Numbered from the stretch's first letter, positions 19,305 to 29,200 are shown. The stretch: 64,000 nt of DNA from Paenibacillus melissococcoides (GCA_944800085.1 CALYLO010000001.1:253501-317500); one strand, 5' to 3'. Translations and numbers: made by a program. Notes: a model not told the origin generated them from the letters alone.

Positions 19305-19453
19305 TGAAGCACGGGCGACATGGCGATGAGGGCCGTATGCACCCGCCGGCATATGACCTTGTTCCTAGCGAATCGTTGAAAAATAAGGATATTGTAGATG
19401 CGACAGCCGGTGACGCCGGCCGCATCTACAGAGTAAGGGGGCACGGGATATGA
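19304..19453 (+). CDS. Possible 49-aa peptide coupled to the radical SAM gene
   Basis: An open frame of 49 codons starts inside the stop of the membrane protein gene (TGATG) and ends inside the start of the radical SAM gene (ATGA). The product begins MKHGRHGDEGRMHPPAYDL and ends RVRGHGI; it is rich in Gly, Asp, Arg and His and has no Cys. It lacks an upstream ribosome binding site, so it would depend on coupling. The frame also carries a 10-bp-arm inverted repeat. It could be a substrate peptide, a leader, or a chance open frame. Confidence 0.3.
   Translation: MKHGRHGDEGRMHPPAYDLVPSESLKNKDIVDATAGDAGRIYRVRGHGI
19393..19430. promoter_or_regulatory. Strong hairpin upstream of the radical SAM gene
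   Basis: Arms TGTAGATGCG and CGCATCTACA are perfect; the loop contains a further GCCGG/CCGGC pairing. There is no T-run, so termination is doubtful. It ends about 10 bp before the GGGG ribosome binding site at 19437-19441 and could modulate translation. Confidence 0.5.
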
Positions 19454-20703
19454 ACGCTGACGTGAGAGACATCGCCCGCCATCCATTCACTGGTGTCATG
19501 TGGAAGACCGTATCCGAGGATTGCAATCTCGCATGTGATTACTGTTACTACAGTTCCTGCCAGGGCCGGCCTGGCCATACGATTCAGCGGATTGACGAGG
19601 ATGTGCTGGACACGTTCATCCGCCAATGGATGGAGCAATCGCAGGGGGTGGCCTCCTTTGCCTGGCAAGGAGGGGAACCGCTGCTCGCGGGCAAGCCCTT
19701 CTTCGAGCAGGTCGTCCGGCTGCAGGCGGCCCATGCGCCGCCGCGCACGGTGATCAGCAACGCGCTGCAGACGAACGGCACCCTGCTCGATGCGGAATGG
19801 GCGGCCTTTTTCAAGCGATATGCCTTCTTGATCGGGGTCAGTCTGGATGGTCCGCAGCCGATACACGACAAGCACCGCGTCACCGGATCGGGAGCCGGCT
19901 CCTATCAAGCCGTCATGCGCGGAATCGATCATTTGCGTCAGGCAGGCGTGGATTATAATATTTTGACCGTCATCCACGAGGACAATGTGGGCGAGGCGGC
20001 CGCGCTGATAGATTTCTTCTCGGCGGAGCGGTTTACGCATATCCAGTTCATACCGTGCATGGATTTCCGATCTCAGAACGTCGACGCGCCCGGCCTCTAT
20101 ACGATCACGCCGGAGCAGTACGGACAATTTCTATGCGAAGCTTTCGATAAATGGTACAACGGCGGGGAGCCGATCTTCTCCGTCCGGATGTTCGACAACG
20201 TCCTTCAGGCCGAATTGGGCCTGGAGCCGGAGATGTGCACTCATCGCGAATCCTGCCCCTCGGCGCTCGTGCTGGAGCCGAACGGGGACGCCTACCCGTG
20301 CGACTTCTTCCTGCACGACCGCTACCGGCTCGGCAATGTCGGCACCGACCGGCTGGCCTCCTTGTCCTGCCATTCGAACTGGCAGCAATTCCATCAGATG
20401 AAGCAGGAGGTGCCGGATGCTTGCGGCGCATGCGAATATTGGCGCTACTGCCATGGCGGCTGCCCGCGCAACCGGATCGGCCGGGACGGCTTTTGGGAAG
20501 GCCATACCGACTATTTCTGCGAGAGCTACCGGATGCTGTATGCGCATGCGGGAGAGCGCATCGCCACGCTTGGCCGGAAGATCCGCCTGCAGGAGCTGCT
20601 GCGGCTCCGGGGGAGCGGCCGCCCGCTGCCCGGCCGCAATCAACCTTGCGTATGCGGCAGCGGACGCAAGTTCAAGCAATGCTGCGGGCCGCTGCTGCCG
20701 TAG
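19450..20703 (+). CDS. Radical SAM/SPASM protein, anaerobic sulfatase-maturase-like, with SEC-C motif
   Basis: A 417-aa iron-sulfur enzyme. Radical SAM cluster Cys at about 25, 29 and 32 (CNLACDYCYY); the GGEP motif lies in AWQGGEPLLAG, and ISNALQTNGTLLD and GVSLDGP follow. The C-terminal SPASM region has CPSALVLEPNGDAYPCDFF and CGACEYWRYCHGGCPRNR for auxiliary clusters. The last 25 residues form a SEC-C zinc motif (PCVCGSGRKFKQCC). The closest known role is conversion of Cys or Ser to formylglycine in sulfatases. No sulfatase is in this window, so another peptide substrate is possible. Confidence 0.85.
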   Translation: MNADVRDIARHPFTGVMWKTVSEDCNLACDYCYYSSCQGRPGHTIQRIDEDVLDTFIRQWMEQSQGVASFAWQGGEPLLAGKPFFEQVVRLQAAHAPPRTVISNALQTNGTLLDAEWAAFFKRYAFLIGVSLDGPQPIHDKHRVTGSGAGSYQAVMRGIDHLRQAGVDYNILTVIHEDNVGEAAALIDFFSAERFTHIQFIPCMDFRSQNVDAPGLYTITPEQYGQFLCEAFDKWYNGGEPIFSVRMFDNVLQAELGLEPEMCTHRESCPSALVLEPNGDAYPCDFFLHDRYRLGNVGTDRLASLSCHSNWQQFHQMKQEVPDACGACEYWRYCHGGCPRNRIGRDGFWEGHTDYFCESYRMLYAHAGERIATLGRKIRLQELLRLRGSGRPLPGRNQPCVCGSGRKFKQCCGPLLP

Positions 20704-20724
20704 GCTGCCCGCTTCCAAGAACAA

Positions 20725-20751
20725 GAGGCGATGCTCGAATGGCATCGCCTC
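20725..20751. terminator. Bidirectional terminator between convergent genes
   Basis: GAGGCGATGC and GCATCGCCTC, perfect 10-bp arms with a 7-base loop, between the radical SAM gene and the convergent SH3-like gene. Confidence 0.7.
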
Positions 20752-20761
20752 CTATGTATTG

Positions 20762-21421
20762 TTACCACTTGATCCACAAGTCGCCTTTCCAGGTGAACAC
20801 CTTGCCCCAGCGCTGGTTAGTCCCGTCGTAGCGAACCTCTGACACGTTCACCGTCTGCGGGGAGAGCGCGCCTACCTTGCGGCCGTTGACTTGGTCATAC
20901 AGCGCAGTCTTCTTCTCCAGCTTTGCCTTCTGCTTCTCCTGGCTTGGGGATATGACCCAGGCCTTGCCCTTGTACGTATGAAGCTGATACCAGACGAACC
21001 CGGAGTCGTCGATCTGTTCATTGATCACGTTTACGGTCTGGCGGCTGAGCACTCCCAGCCGCTCGCCGTTTATTTTATCGTAGAAGGCCGTTTTGTCGGG
21101 CAGATCGATCGACTTGTAGGAAGCGTTCGGATCCTTGAAGTAGCCGTATCCGATCCAGGTCAATGCTCTGTGCCAGGTCCGGTTGTCTAGATCCACGACC
21201 GACTCTTCAATATTGACGATCTGGGGCCCTAGCGCCCCCATCCGCTTCCCGCCCGGAAACGTATAGAACGGGACGGACTCATCGAGATCGATTTGCTTCG
21301 TCGGCTTCCCGACCGTGCCTGGAACCGCGTGTCCCTCTGAATCCGCGGCCCACGCCGCCGCAGCCGAGAAGGCGCTTAGGGCTGCAGTCAATGCCAACAC
21401 TGCCGATAATTTCTTCATCAT
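20762..21421 (-). CDS. Secreted protein with three SH3-like / GW-like repeats
   Basis: A 219-aa exported protein. A Sec signal peptide spans about residues 1-25 (LALTAALSAFSAAAAWA). Three similar modules of about 60 residues follow, each with the pattern x-FY-x(2)-G-x-[KR]-x-GALxPQTVNV and then an aromatic W-x(5)-W core. GW and bacterial SH3 modules usually bind wall polymers, so a wall-associated role is inferred. ATG 21421 follows GAGAGGAG; a 6-codon longer start overlaps that site. A SigB-like promoter candidate lies about 95 bp upstream. Confidence 0.75.
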   Translation of the reverse strand: MMKKLSAVLALTAALSAFSAAAAWAADSEGHAVPGTVGKPTKQIDLDESVPFYTFPGGKRMGALGPQIVNIEESVVDLDNRTWHRALTWIGYGYFKDPNASYKSIDLPDKTAFYDKINGERLGVLSRQTVNVINEQIDDSGFVWYQLHTYKGKAWVISPSQEKQKAKLEKKTALYDQVNGRKVGALSPQTVNVSEVRYDGTNQRWGKVFTWKGDLWIKW

Positions 21422-21513
21422 TGAATTCTCCTCTCTCATGGTTATACAATGGTATGGTTTACAGCGATGAGATATACGTGACGCCGTCTATCTCATACTT
21501 GCTTGTACACTAT

Positions 21514-21540
21514 GTAACCGTGGGCAATTCGATTTGAAAC
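21514..21540 (-). promoter_or_regulatory. Candidate SigB-type promoter of the SH3-like gene
   Basis: Minus strand reads GTTTCA, a 15-bp spacer, then GGTTAC. This fits the GTTT-N13-17-GG(G/T)WA pattern of SigB promoters in Bacillales and matches others near sigB in this window. Confidence 0.4.
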
Positions 21541-21584
21541 AGGGCCTTCCCGCTGGTTAAATAGAAGGAGAGGGAGGAGATTGC

Positions 21585-22163
21585 ATGAAAAAAGGATGGA
21601 AATGGCTGGGGAGAACGATTGCCTTCCTGATCTTATTCGTGATTATCGCAAGCGTTGCTTTCATATTCTATATTCGGCCGGCGGAGAAGATTGGGTGGCC
21701 GGGCCATGTCGAGGTATCGATCCTCGGCAAGCTGGAGCAGATGGTGAAGAACCGTTCCTTGTCCCTGCAGTTGAATGAGGACGAGATCAATGCGCTGGCG
21801 GTGCAAGGGATGCAGAAGACGGAGCCGTATCGATCGTACATGAAATTGTGGAAGCTGGACGGCATGCGGATTCATCTGCAGCCGGGCGGCCTGGAGGCGC
21901 AGGTGCAGATGGAGCCGTTCCCGGGCATCCGGGCCGAGGCGAACATCCGCTATGAGATGGAATGGAACCCGGAGCAGCAGAGCGTGCGCGCGGTTCCGCA
22001 GTCGGTGCGCATGAAGGGCTGGGAGATTCCGGAGTCCTGGCTGAACCTGAAGCCGATGGAATTCCCGATCGCGGCGGAGCTGCCAGATTGGGTGAAGGTC
22101 AAAAAGTTCGATTTCCATGCCGACGGCTGGGTAATGAAGCTGGGGCTGTCCTTGACCAAGTAA
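21585..22163 (+). CDS. YpmS-like membrane-anchored protein (DUF2140 type)
   Basis: A 192-aa protein with one N-terminal transmembrane helix (about residues 8-30) and an extracytoplasmic domain. The overall plan, with the sequence LSLQLNEDEINALAVQGM and short beta-rich remainder, resembles the DUF2140/YpmS family, whose role is unknown. ATG 21585 follows GGGAGGAG. It stands alone between a divergent secreted protein and tcyP. The family call rests on length, topology and general resemblance only. Confidence 0.55.
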   Translation: MKKGWKWLGRTIAFLILFVIIASVAFIFYIRPAEKIGWPGHVEVSILGKLEQMVKNRSLSLQLNEDEINALAVQGMQKTEPYRSYMKLWKLDGMRIHLQPGGLEAQVQMEPFPGIRAEANIRYEMEWNPEQQSVRAVPQSVRMKGWEIPESWLNLKPMEFPIAAELPDWVKVKKFDFHADGWVMKLGLSLTK

Positions 22164-22318
22164 CAACGCCCGCGCGCCATCCAATGAAGACCGTCCATCG
22201 AATGTATCGCTTGCCTCCGCTGGATAACTGTTCCCGAATTGGGCAGTAATAAAAACGCAGGGAACCGGCAATAGGCTGCTCCAGCCATTTTGAACCAGGA
22301 CAGAGGAGTGATGCAGAG

Positions 22319-23713
22319 ATGACAGTCGGATGGTGGGTAGCGATTCACGCCATCATTATGCTCGGCCTGGTGGCGCTGCTGTACCGCATGCAGCGCAAGC
22401 ATGTATCTTTTACGAAGCGGGTATTCGCGGGTCTTGGTCTCGGAATTGTATACGGGGCAGTGCTGCAGTCGCTTCATGGCCCGAACAGCGCCATTGTGGA
22501 GCAGGCGGCCGACTGGTTCGAGATCGTCGGCGTCGGCTATGTGCGGCTGCTGCAAATGGTCATCATGCCGCTCATTATCGTATCGATCATCTCCGCCATC
22601 ATTCATGTGAAGGCCAAGGCGGGGGTAGGCAAGATGAGCGCCTCCATCATCGGCATCTTGATCGGCACGACCGCCGTGGCTGCCGTTGTCGGCATCGTCA
22701 CGGCCCTCGTCTTTCAGTTGTCCTCGTTCGAGATTGAAGCGGGCAAGGAGGAGATTGAGCGCGGCAATTATTTGGACAGCAAGCTGGGGGAAGTCAGCGA
22801 GATGACGCTGCCGCAGCAAATTATTGAATTCATTCCGGCCAATCCGTTCCTTGATATGACGGGAGAGCGGCGGACCTCGACGATCGCCGTCGTCATCTTC
22901 GCGGCCTTCGTCGGCGTTGCCGCGCTTGGCGTGATGCGCAAGAAGCCGGACACAGGGGCCGCTTTCATGACCCTCATCGACGCGCTGCATGCCGTCGTCA
23001 TGCGGATGGTAACGCTGGTGCTGAGGCTGACCCCTTATGGCGTCCTGACGCTGATGGCCGTCGTGGTCGCCACGACGGCGCCCTCGGAAATATGGAAGCT
23101 GGGGAAATTCGTCATCGCTTCATATGTGGCGATCGTCATCATGTTCTGTCTGCATCTGCTGCTCATGGCGCTGTCCGGCATCTCGCCGCTCCGGTACGTG
23201 ACCGGCGCGCTGCCGGCGCTCGTCTTCGCGTTCACCTCCCGCACCAGCGCAGGCTCGATTCCGATCAACGTCGAGATGCAGGTCAATCGGCTCGGCGTGC
23301 CGGAGAGCTTCGCCAACTTCAGCGCCTCGTTCGGCGCCTCGATGGGGCAGAACGGCTGCGCCGGCATCTATCCGGCGATGCTGGCCGTCATGATCGCCCC
23401 GAGCGCGGGCATCGATCCGTACAACCTTGGATTTCTGCTCCAATTGGTTGCGGTCGTGGCCATCAGCTCATTCGGCGTCGCCGGGGTCGGGGGAGGAGCG
23501 ACCTTCGCCGCGCTGATCGTGCTGTCCTCGATGAACTTGCCGGTCGCGCTGGCGGGGCTCCTGATTAGCGTCGAGCCGCTGATTGACATGGGGCGGACGG
23601 CCTTGAACGTGAACGGTTCGATGACCGCGGGCGTCCTGTCCTCCCGCTGGCTCGGCCAATGGAACCGGAAGCGGTTCAATGAGGAGCGCCAGCCGCATCG
23701 CGAGGACATATAG
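22319..23713 (+). CDS. tcyP: L-cystine uptake transporter TcyP (DAACS family)
   Basis: A 464-aa sodium/dicarboxylate-type symporter with about nine to ten transmembrane segments, matching the 463-aa TcyP of Bacillus subtilis in length and key regions: LQMVIMPLIIVSIISAI, the hairpin-loop serine motif FTSRTSAGSIPINVEMQV, NGCAGIYPAML, and GVAGVGGGATFAAL. TcyP brings in L-cystine for sulfur supply. No S-box or CymR box was recognised upstream. It ends 69 bp before a terminator. Confidence 0.88.
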   Translation: MTVGWWVAIHAIIMLGLVALLYRMQRKHVSFTKRVFAGLGLGIVYGAVLQSLHGPNSAIVEQAADWFEIVGVGYVRLLQMVIMPLIIVSIISAIIHVKAKAGVGKMSASIIGILIGTTAVAAVVGIVTALVFQLSSFEIEAGKEEIERGNYLDSKLGEVSEMTLPQQIIEFIPANPFLDMTGERRTSTIAVVIFAAFVGVAALGVMRKKPDTGAAFMTLIDALHAVVMRMVTLVLRLTPYGVLTLMAVVVATTAPSEIWKLGKFVIASYVAIVIMFCLHLLLMALSGISPLRYVTGALPALVFAFTSRTSAGSIPINVEMQVNRLGVPESFANFSASFGASMGQNGCAGIYPAMLAVMIAPSAGIDPYNLGFLLQLVAVVAISSFGVAGVGGGATFAALIVLSSMNLPVALAGLLISVEPLIDMGRTALNVNGSMTAGVLSSRWLGQWNRKRFNEERQPHREDI

Positions 23714-23782
23714 CGGATGATCCCCATGGAAAATATGAACAAGCTTTCACACTTTTTTGCCCGCAAATGCGATACAATACAA

Positions 23783-23815
23783 AGGACGCCTTCTTCGTCG
23801 GAAGGCGTCCTTTGT
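23783..23815. terminator. Terminator after tcyP
   Basis: AGGACGCCTTC and GAAGGCGTCCT, perfect arms with a short TTCGTCG-type loop, followed by TTTG. It also faces the convergent DUF1328 gene. Confidence 0.8.
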
Positions 23816-23852
23816 TGCATTGCAGGGCAGATGCGGCTGAATGCTGCAAGGG

Positions 23853-24014
23853 CTATGGCGTTCTTCGTCCCGTGAACAGGGAGATGATGAACAGAATCAG
23901 GAACAGGAAGAACAGGATTTTGGCAATGGATGCCGCGGCCTCCACAATGCCGAAAAACCCGAATATCCCGGCTATGATCGCGATAATTAAAAAGATGACA
24001 GACCATCTTAGCAT
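23853..24014 (-). CDS. DUF1328 / YtjA-like small membrane protein
   Basis: A 53-aa protein, [20 protein letters not shown] and on, with two transmembrane helices joined by [12 protein letters not shown] and ending TGRRTP. This is the full pattern of the DUF1328 family, often stress-related, with unknown function. ATG 24014 follows AAAGGAG with good spacing. It is divergent from the YtxG-like gene, and both have SigB-like promoter candidates in the shared gap. Confidence 0.88.
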   Translation of the reverse strand: MLRWSVIFLIIAIIAGIFGFFGIVEAAASIAKILFFLFLILFIISLFTGRRTP

Positions 24015-24102
24015 CGGTTTCCACTCCTTTGGCTGGTTAATGGGTCTGATGAATGCATGGATCGCTCACCGGCCGATGGATCCACGGTGAAGCTAAGGAT
24101 GA

Positions 24103-24129
24103 ATAACCGGTCTCCAATTGGAATGAAAC
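24103..24129 (-). promoter_or_regulatory. Candidate SigB-type promoter of the DUF1328 gene
   Basis: Minus strand reads GTTTCA, 15 bp, GGTTAT, located 89 bp before the start codon. It is nearly identical in form to the site at 21514-21540. Confidence 0.4.
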
Positions 24130-24202
24130 AAATAAAGATAACTGTTTCACAAGCGGGCCTGACGGGTACTAAATGGATGATTTCATGGCAACATGCACAT
24201 CC

Positions 24203-24227
24203 GTTTTGCAAATAGATGATTGGGTTC
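24203..24227 (+). promoter_or_regulatory. Candidate SigB-type promoter of the YtxG-like gene
   Basis: GTTTTG, 13 bp, GGGTTC, 33 bp before the start codon. In Bacillus subtilis ytxG belongs to the SigB stress regulon, which supports the assignment. Confidence 0.45.
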
Positions 24228-24260
24228 ACATTTATACAGAGAGAGAAAGGCGGAGATGTT

Positions 24261-24869
24261 ATGCTAGTTGAAATCAGTGCGCTGATCGCGGCGCTGGCCT
24301 TTGCCGTATTGGTCGTCTTCCTGATTCAGACGCTGCGGTCGGCCAAGCAGTCGCTCGACAAGGCGTCAAGAACGCTGGAGGATGTGCAGCAGACCGTACA
24401 GATGCTGAGCGGGGATCTGCAGGCGATCGCGCGGAATGCCAATCACATGACCGAGGAATTGCAGGGACAATTGAAGAAGATTGAGCCTGTGGCCGATTCG
24501 GTCCAGAATGCCGGAGAAGCCTTGAATGAATTGACGCTGGCCGCGAAGCAAATCTCGGTCGGCTTCGTAAGCGGCGTCCGCAAAGCGGCGAGCCGCTTCG
24601 AGAAGAAGCGCCAGGACGGGCCGGCACCGGGAAGCCAGCCGGCGAACACGGGCGGCTCTTATGCGGACAGCCCGGCTCCAGTCGGACAAGCCCCTTCTCC
24701 GATGCAGGACGGAGCGCCCGGAGCAAGCGCCGCTTCCGCGCTGCCGCTCGCGGCTGCCGCCGCGGAGCGCCCGCAACCGGGAGCGCCGGCGAAGAAGGGC
24801 GGGGACGATTGGAAGGCCTGGGTCGATCTTGGAATACGCGCATGGCAGCTCTGGAGGCAACGAAGCTAG
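24261..24869 (+). CDS. DUF948 protein, YtxG-like general stress protein
   Basis: A 202-aa protein with one N-terminal transmembrane helix (about residues 4-25), then an amphipathic helical DUF948 domain (about 26-110; LDKASRTLEDVQQTVQMLSG) and a disordered Pro/Ala/Gly-rich tail ending in a tryptophan-rich helix. DUF948 proteins include YtxG of B. subtilis, a SigB-dependent stress protein of unknown mechanism. ATG 24261 follows AAAGGCGGAG. The gene stands immediately before the SigB regulatory locus. Confidence 0.85.
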   Translation: MLVEISALIAALAFAVLVVFLIQTLRSAKQSLDKASRTLEDVQQTVQMLSGDLQAIARNANHMTEELQGQLKKIEPVADSVQNAGEALNELTLAAKQISVGFVSGVRKAASRFEKKRQDGPAPGSQPANTGGSYADSPAPVGQAPSPMQDGAPGASAASALPLAAAAAERPQPGAPAKKGGDDWKAWVDLGIRAWQLWRQRS

Positions 24870-24875
24870 TTATCC

Positions 24876-24908
24876 AGCCGGACTAACGGTTACGTTAGCC
24901 GGCTTTTC
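24876..24908 (+). terminator. Terminator before the SigB locus
   Basis: AGCCGG-A-CTAAC arm, GGTTAC loop, GTTAG-CCGGCT arm, then TTTT. It separates the YtxG-like gene from the phosphatase gene. Confidence 0.8.
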
Positions 24909-25043
24909 CGATCTGAGCGGGAATACCGTTGGATCCTATGCCATAAAAAGGGGTGCGAAAGCAGCCGCGTTTCCGTTATATTGGAAGGTAGAGAGTGTAA
25001 GTGTTCGGGCAGTGGAATGCTGTCGATTGAGGGGAGGAGAAGG

Positions 25044-26186
25044 ATGTTGAACGTACTTGTTGTCGACGATAATCCGACCAATGTCATGCTGATTCGGGAG
25101 ATCCTTCGCAAGGCGGGCTATACGGGAGTGCAGTCCGCCTCTTCGGCGCGGGAAATGTACGAGGTGCTCGGCCTGGAAGGACCGGTAGGTCCGCTCTATG
25201 TGCCGGACATTGATCTCATTTTGCTGGATATGATGATGCCCGAGATTGACGGGCTGGAGGCGTGCCGGACCATTCAGCAGTATTCGGAGCTGCGCGATAT
25301 TCCGATCATTATCGTGACGGCGATCGGCGATTCGTATATGCTGGCCGAGGCGCTGGACGCGGGAGCGGCGGACTACGTGACGAAGCCGATTAACCGCATC
25401 GAGCTGCTCGCCCGCATCCGGCTGGCCCTTCGCTTGAAGCAGGAGAAGGACTGGCATAAGGAACGCGACCGCCATATCCGGGAGGAGCTGCGGCTCGCCG
25501 CCCGGGTGCAGACCTCGGTGCTGACGGAGCCGCTCTCCGATGAGCGGATTACGATAGACGCCCTCTACCAGACGTCCGAGGAGCTGGCTGGAGATCTGTA
25601 CGCCTGGTTCAAGCTGGGGGAAGGCCGCTACGGCATCATGATTATCGACATGATGGGGCATGGCGTCTCCTCCGCGCTGCTGTGCATGTTCATCGCCTCG
25701 GTCCTGAGGGACGCGGTGGTGCAGACCGAGCAGCCGGACATGGTGCTGAAGCGGTTGAACACGAAGTTCCACCAGCTTCATATGAACGGGAATCTGATGC
25801 TGTATTATATGACGGCGCTCTATGTCGTCGTGGATACGAATGAGCGCACGATCCAGTATGCCAATGCGGGCCACCCGCCGGGGATCGTCATGATGGAGGA
25901 CGGCCGGATGGTGACGCTGGAGTCGACAGGCTATCCTGTCGGCATGTTCGCCGAGCTGGAAGTGGATACCCATGCTTTGAAATTCGACTCGCGGGCGAGA
26001 ATCGCGCTGTATACCGACGGGCTGCTGGAATCGGCAGGGGCCGCCGTGGAGAGCGCGATGGAGCGGATCGGAACGCTGTTGAAGCAGGAACCGTCCTTGA
26101 AGAGCAAAGCCTGGGACGAGCTGCTCCATCCGCCGGGAGAAGAGAGCGAGGACGACAAATGCCTCGTATGGGCCGACATTCATTAG
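25044..26186 (+). CDS. Response regulator fused to PP2C-type phosphatase (RsbY/RsbU-like)
   Basis: A 380-aa cytosolic protein. The N-terminal receiver domain (residues 1-120) has the acidic pair DD at 8-9, phospho-acceptor D62 and K114. The C-terminal SpoIIE-type PP2C domain (about 165-380) has the metal motifs GDLYAWF, DMMGHG and YTDGLLES. Such proteins dephosphorylate RsbV when their receiver is phosphorylated. In Bacillus cereus this is RsbY, acted on by the hybrid kinase RsbK; here the kinase gene follows 18 bp downstream. ATG 25044 follows GGGGAGGAGAAGG. Confidence 0.9.
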   Translation: MLNVLVVDDNPTNVMLIREILRKAGYTGVQSASSAREMYEVLGLEGPVGPLYVPDIDLILLDMMMPEIDGLEACRTIQQYSELRDIPIIIVTAIGDSYMLAEALDAGAADYVTKPINRIELLARIRLALRLKQEKDWHKERDRHIREELRLAARVQTSVLTEPLSDERITIDALYQTSEELAGDLYAWFKLGEGRYGIMIIDMMGHGVSSALLCMFIASVLRDAVVQTEQPDMVLKRLNTKFHQLHMNGNLMLYYMTALYVVVDTNERTIQYANAGHPPGIVMMEDGRMVTLESTGYPVGMFAELEVDTHALKFDSRARIALYTDGLLESAGAAVESAMERIGTLLKQEPSLKSKAWDELLHPPGEESEDDKCLVWADIH

Positions 26187-26204
26187 ACAGAGGGGGAGCA
26201 TGCG

Positions 26205-29200
26205 TTGAAGCTGCGAACGAAGCTCATCATCGGTTATGTCATGTTGATGATCATCATTCTCGCGCTGGGCTGGTATTCGTTTGCCCGGATGGGCGGCCTG
26301 AAGCAGGACTTGGATCATTTCTACCGGGACAGCTTCCAGAAGGTTGAGCTGGCGCTGACGACGCGGGACGATGCCAATGCGATCGCCCGTGATCTGGTGA
26401 CTGAGCTGCTCAATCCGGACAAAGCGGATCAGACCGGCAGAGAAGTGCTGGATAAGGTCGACGGCTACAAGGAGCGGATCAACCGTTCTCTGGAAGAGCT
26501 GACCCGGAAAGCGGCCAAAGCCGAGGAGAAGCAGATGGTGGAGGCGTCGCTTCACGATTGGGGCCGCTACGACCAATTCGTGACCGATGCGATTCGGCTG
26601 AGCATGGAGAATGAGTATGAGCAAGCCAACCAGCTCCGCAATGAATACGGGCTTGATTATCAGAACGATTTGCTGAACAGCCTGGGCGATCTGGCCCGCT
26701 ACCATGAAGCGGTCATGGAAGATCAGGTGACGGCCGCGACCGAGACGTATGAAGCGGCCCTGACGTGGACGGCGGTCATTATGCTGCTCGGAATTGTCGT
26801 GACCGCAGCGGTCATGCTGTGGGTCATTCCGAGCGTCACGCGCAATCTCAATACGATGTCGGTCATGATTCGGAGTCTGGCCCGCGGACGGATGCGCGTC
26901 ATTCAGAAGCTGGAGCCGCATACGAATGACGAGATCGGGGAAGTCATTCATGTCTTCAAGCAGATGGCCGAGGATGTCGAGAGACGGAAGCGGAGCGAGG
27001 AGCAATTCCGGCTGGTTCAGGAGGAGCAAGCCTGGATGGACGCCAATGTCGCCCGCGTGACGGAGCTGTGGAACGGCGTGACGACCTTGAACCAGGTCGG
27101 GGAGACGTTCGTGAGCGAGTTCGTGCCGACGCTCGGCGCGCAATACGGGGCGCTCTATATCCGGGATGACCTGAAGAACCCGGATTGGCTTCATCTGTGC
27201 GGCGCTTATGCGGCCGCCGGCGGCCTCCAGGCCGAGACGGGCTTCCGCGTCGGCGAAGGCTTGGTCGGACAGTGCGCGCAAGACGAGGAGCCGATCTATA
27301 TTCATGATTTGAAAAACAGTTCGCTGCGCATCCAGAGCGGGATATGCGATACGGAGCCGATGGAGCTCATTGTCTATCCAATCATTTTCGAATCTACGGT
27401 TATCGCCGTGCTGGAGCTGGCATCTGTGTCGCCGCTGTCGAGGAAGGAGCAGCAGCTCATGGAGCAGCTGGCGGACAAGCTGGGCGTCATCATCCACACG
27501 ATTTCCGGACGGTTAAGGGTCGAGGAATTGCTGCGTGAATCGCAGGCGCTGACGGAGGAACTGCAGTGCCAGTCCGAGGAGCTGCTGACGCAGCAAGAAG
27601 AGATGCGGCGCTCGAACGAGCATCTGGAGGCCCAGACCGAGGCGTTGAAGCGATCGGAGGAGATGCTGCAGCGTCAGCAGGAGGAGCTGGAGCATTACAA
27701 TACGGAGCTGATCGCGAAGACGCGCGCGCTGGAAGAGCAGATGCTGGCCACCCAGGAGAAGAACGAGGAGCTGGAGAGCGCCCGCAAGGAATTGGAACGC
27801 CAGGCGCTTCAGCTTGCGCTCGCTTCCAAGTACAAATCGGAATTCCTGGCGAACATGTCGCATGAATTGCGGACGCCGCTCAACAGCCTGCTCGTTCTGT
27901 CCCAATTGCTCTCCGAGAACAAGGAAGGCAATCTGCAGCAGAAGCAGATCGAGTATGCGCGCACGATTCATAGGTCCGGATCGGATCTGTTGAAAATGAT
28001 TGACGAGATCTTGGACTTGTCCAAAGTCGACGCGGGCAAAATGCAGTTGAACTATGAAAAGGTGCATTTGTCGGAGCTGACCGCTTATATCCGCGACAGC
28101 TTCTCCGAGATCGCTTCGCAAAAAGGCCTCCGGCTTGATGTCCATATGGATGAGAACGTGCCGGACAGTCTGGTGACAGACGGTCACCGGGTCATGCAGA
28201 TCATCCGCAACCTGATGTCCAATGCGGTCAAATTCACGAACCGCGGAAGCGTCGCCTTCCATATCGGCATGGCGGAGGAGGAGGAGATCCCGGCCCTTCT
28301 CCGCAAGGAGGGGATGCCTTTCTTCGCGCTGCGGGTGAGCGATACCGGAATCGGAATTCCGAAGGAGAAGCAGGATCTGATCTTCGAAGCGTTCCAGCAG
28401 CTCGACGGCACGACCAGCCGGAAGTACGGCGGAGCCGGGCTGGGGCTGTCCATCAGCCGGGAACTGGCCCGTCTGCTCGGCGGGGCGCTTGCGGTGGAGA
28501 GCAAGGAGGAGGAGGGCAGCACCTTCACCTTCTATTTGCCGGTGCAAGCGACCAGGCAGCCGGAAGCGGCGGAGGGCAGCGTCCGCCTCATCGAGCATTG
28601 GAACGAGAAGGCGATGGCGTCTGCGGCGGCGGAATCATCCGCAGCGGCAGGATCATCTCCAGCTGCAGGATCATCCGAAGCGCATCCGGAAGCGGAGCAG
28701 CGGGACGATGAGACGGCGGCTTCGCCCGATCGCACATGGAAGACGTGGCACCGGGAGTGGGACAACGCGGTGAGGCATGAGGCCGCCGCGGCCGCGGAGC
28801 AGAAGCGGGAGCGGGTATGGCCGCTGGAACGGAAGAAGCTGCTCATCGTGGAAGACGACGGCCCGCAGCGGCAGTCGCTGATCGCGCTCATCGAGGGGGC
28901 CGATGTCGAAGTGCATGCCGTCTCGACCGGCACGGAGGCGCTGAAGTCGCTGGCTGACACGAAGTACGACGGCCTCGTGCTGGATCTGCTGCTGCCTGAC
29001 ATGAACGGATTCGAGCTGCTGGACAGCATGGGCGCTCATGAGGAGTTGCGCAAGGTTCCGGTCATTGTCTACACGGGCAAGCTGCTCGACAAGAAGGAAG
29101 AGCTGGAGCTGAAGAAGCGCGCGCGGAGCATCATCATCAAAGATGTGAAGTCGCCGGAGCGGCTTCTGCAGGAGACGATGCTGCTGCTGAACCGGCCGGG

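Noticed and set aside
24936-27497. 853-aa minus-strand open frame opposite the SigB phosphatase and kinase
   Set aside because: It mirrors two strongly supported genes on the plus strand, shows His/Arg/Gln-rich composition typical of antisense frames in GC-rich DNA, and has no start signal or family.
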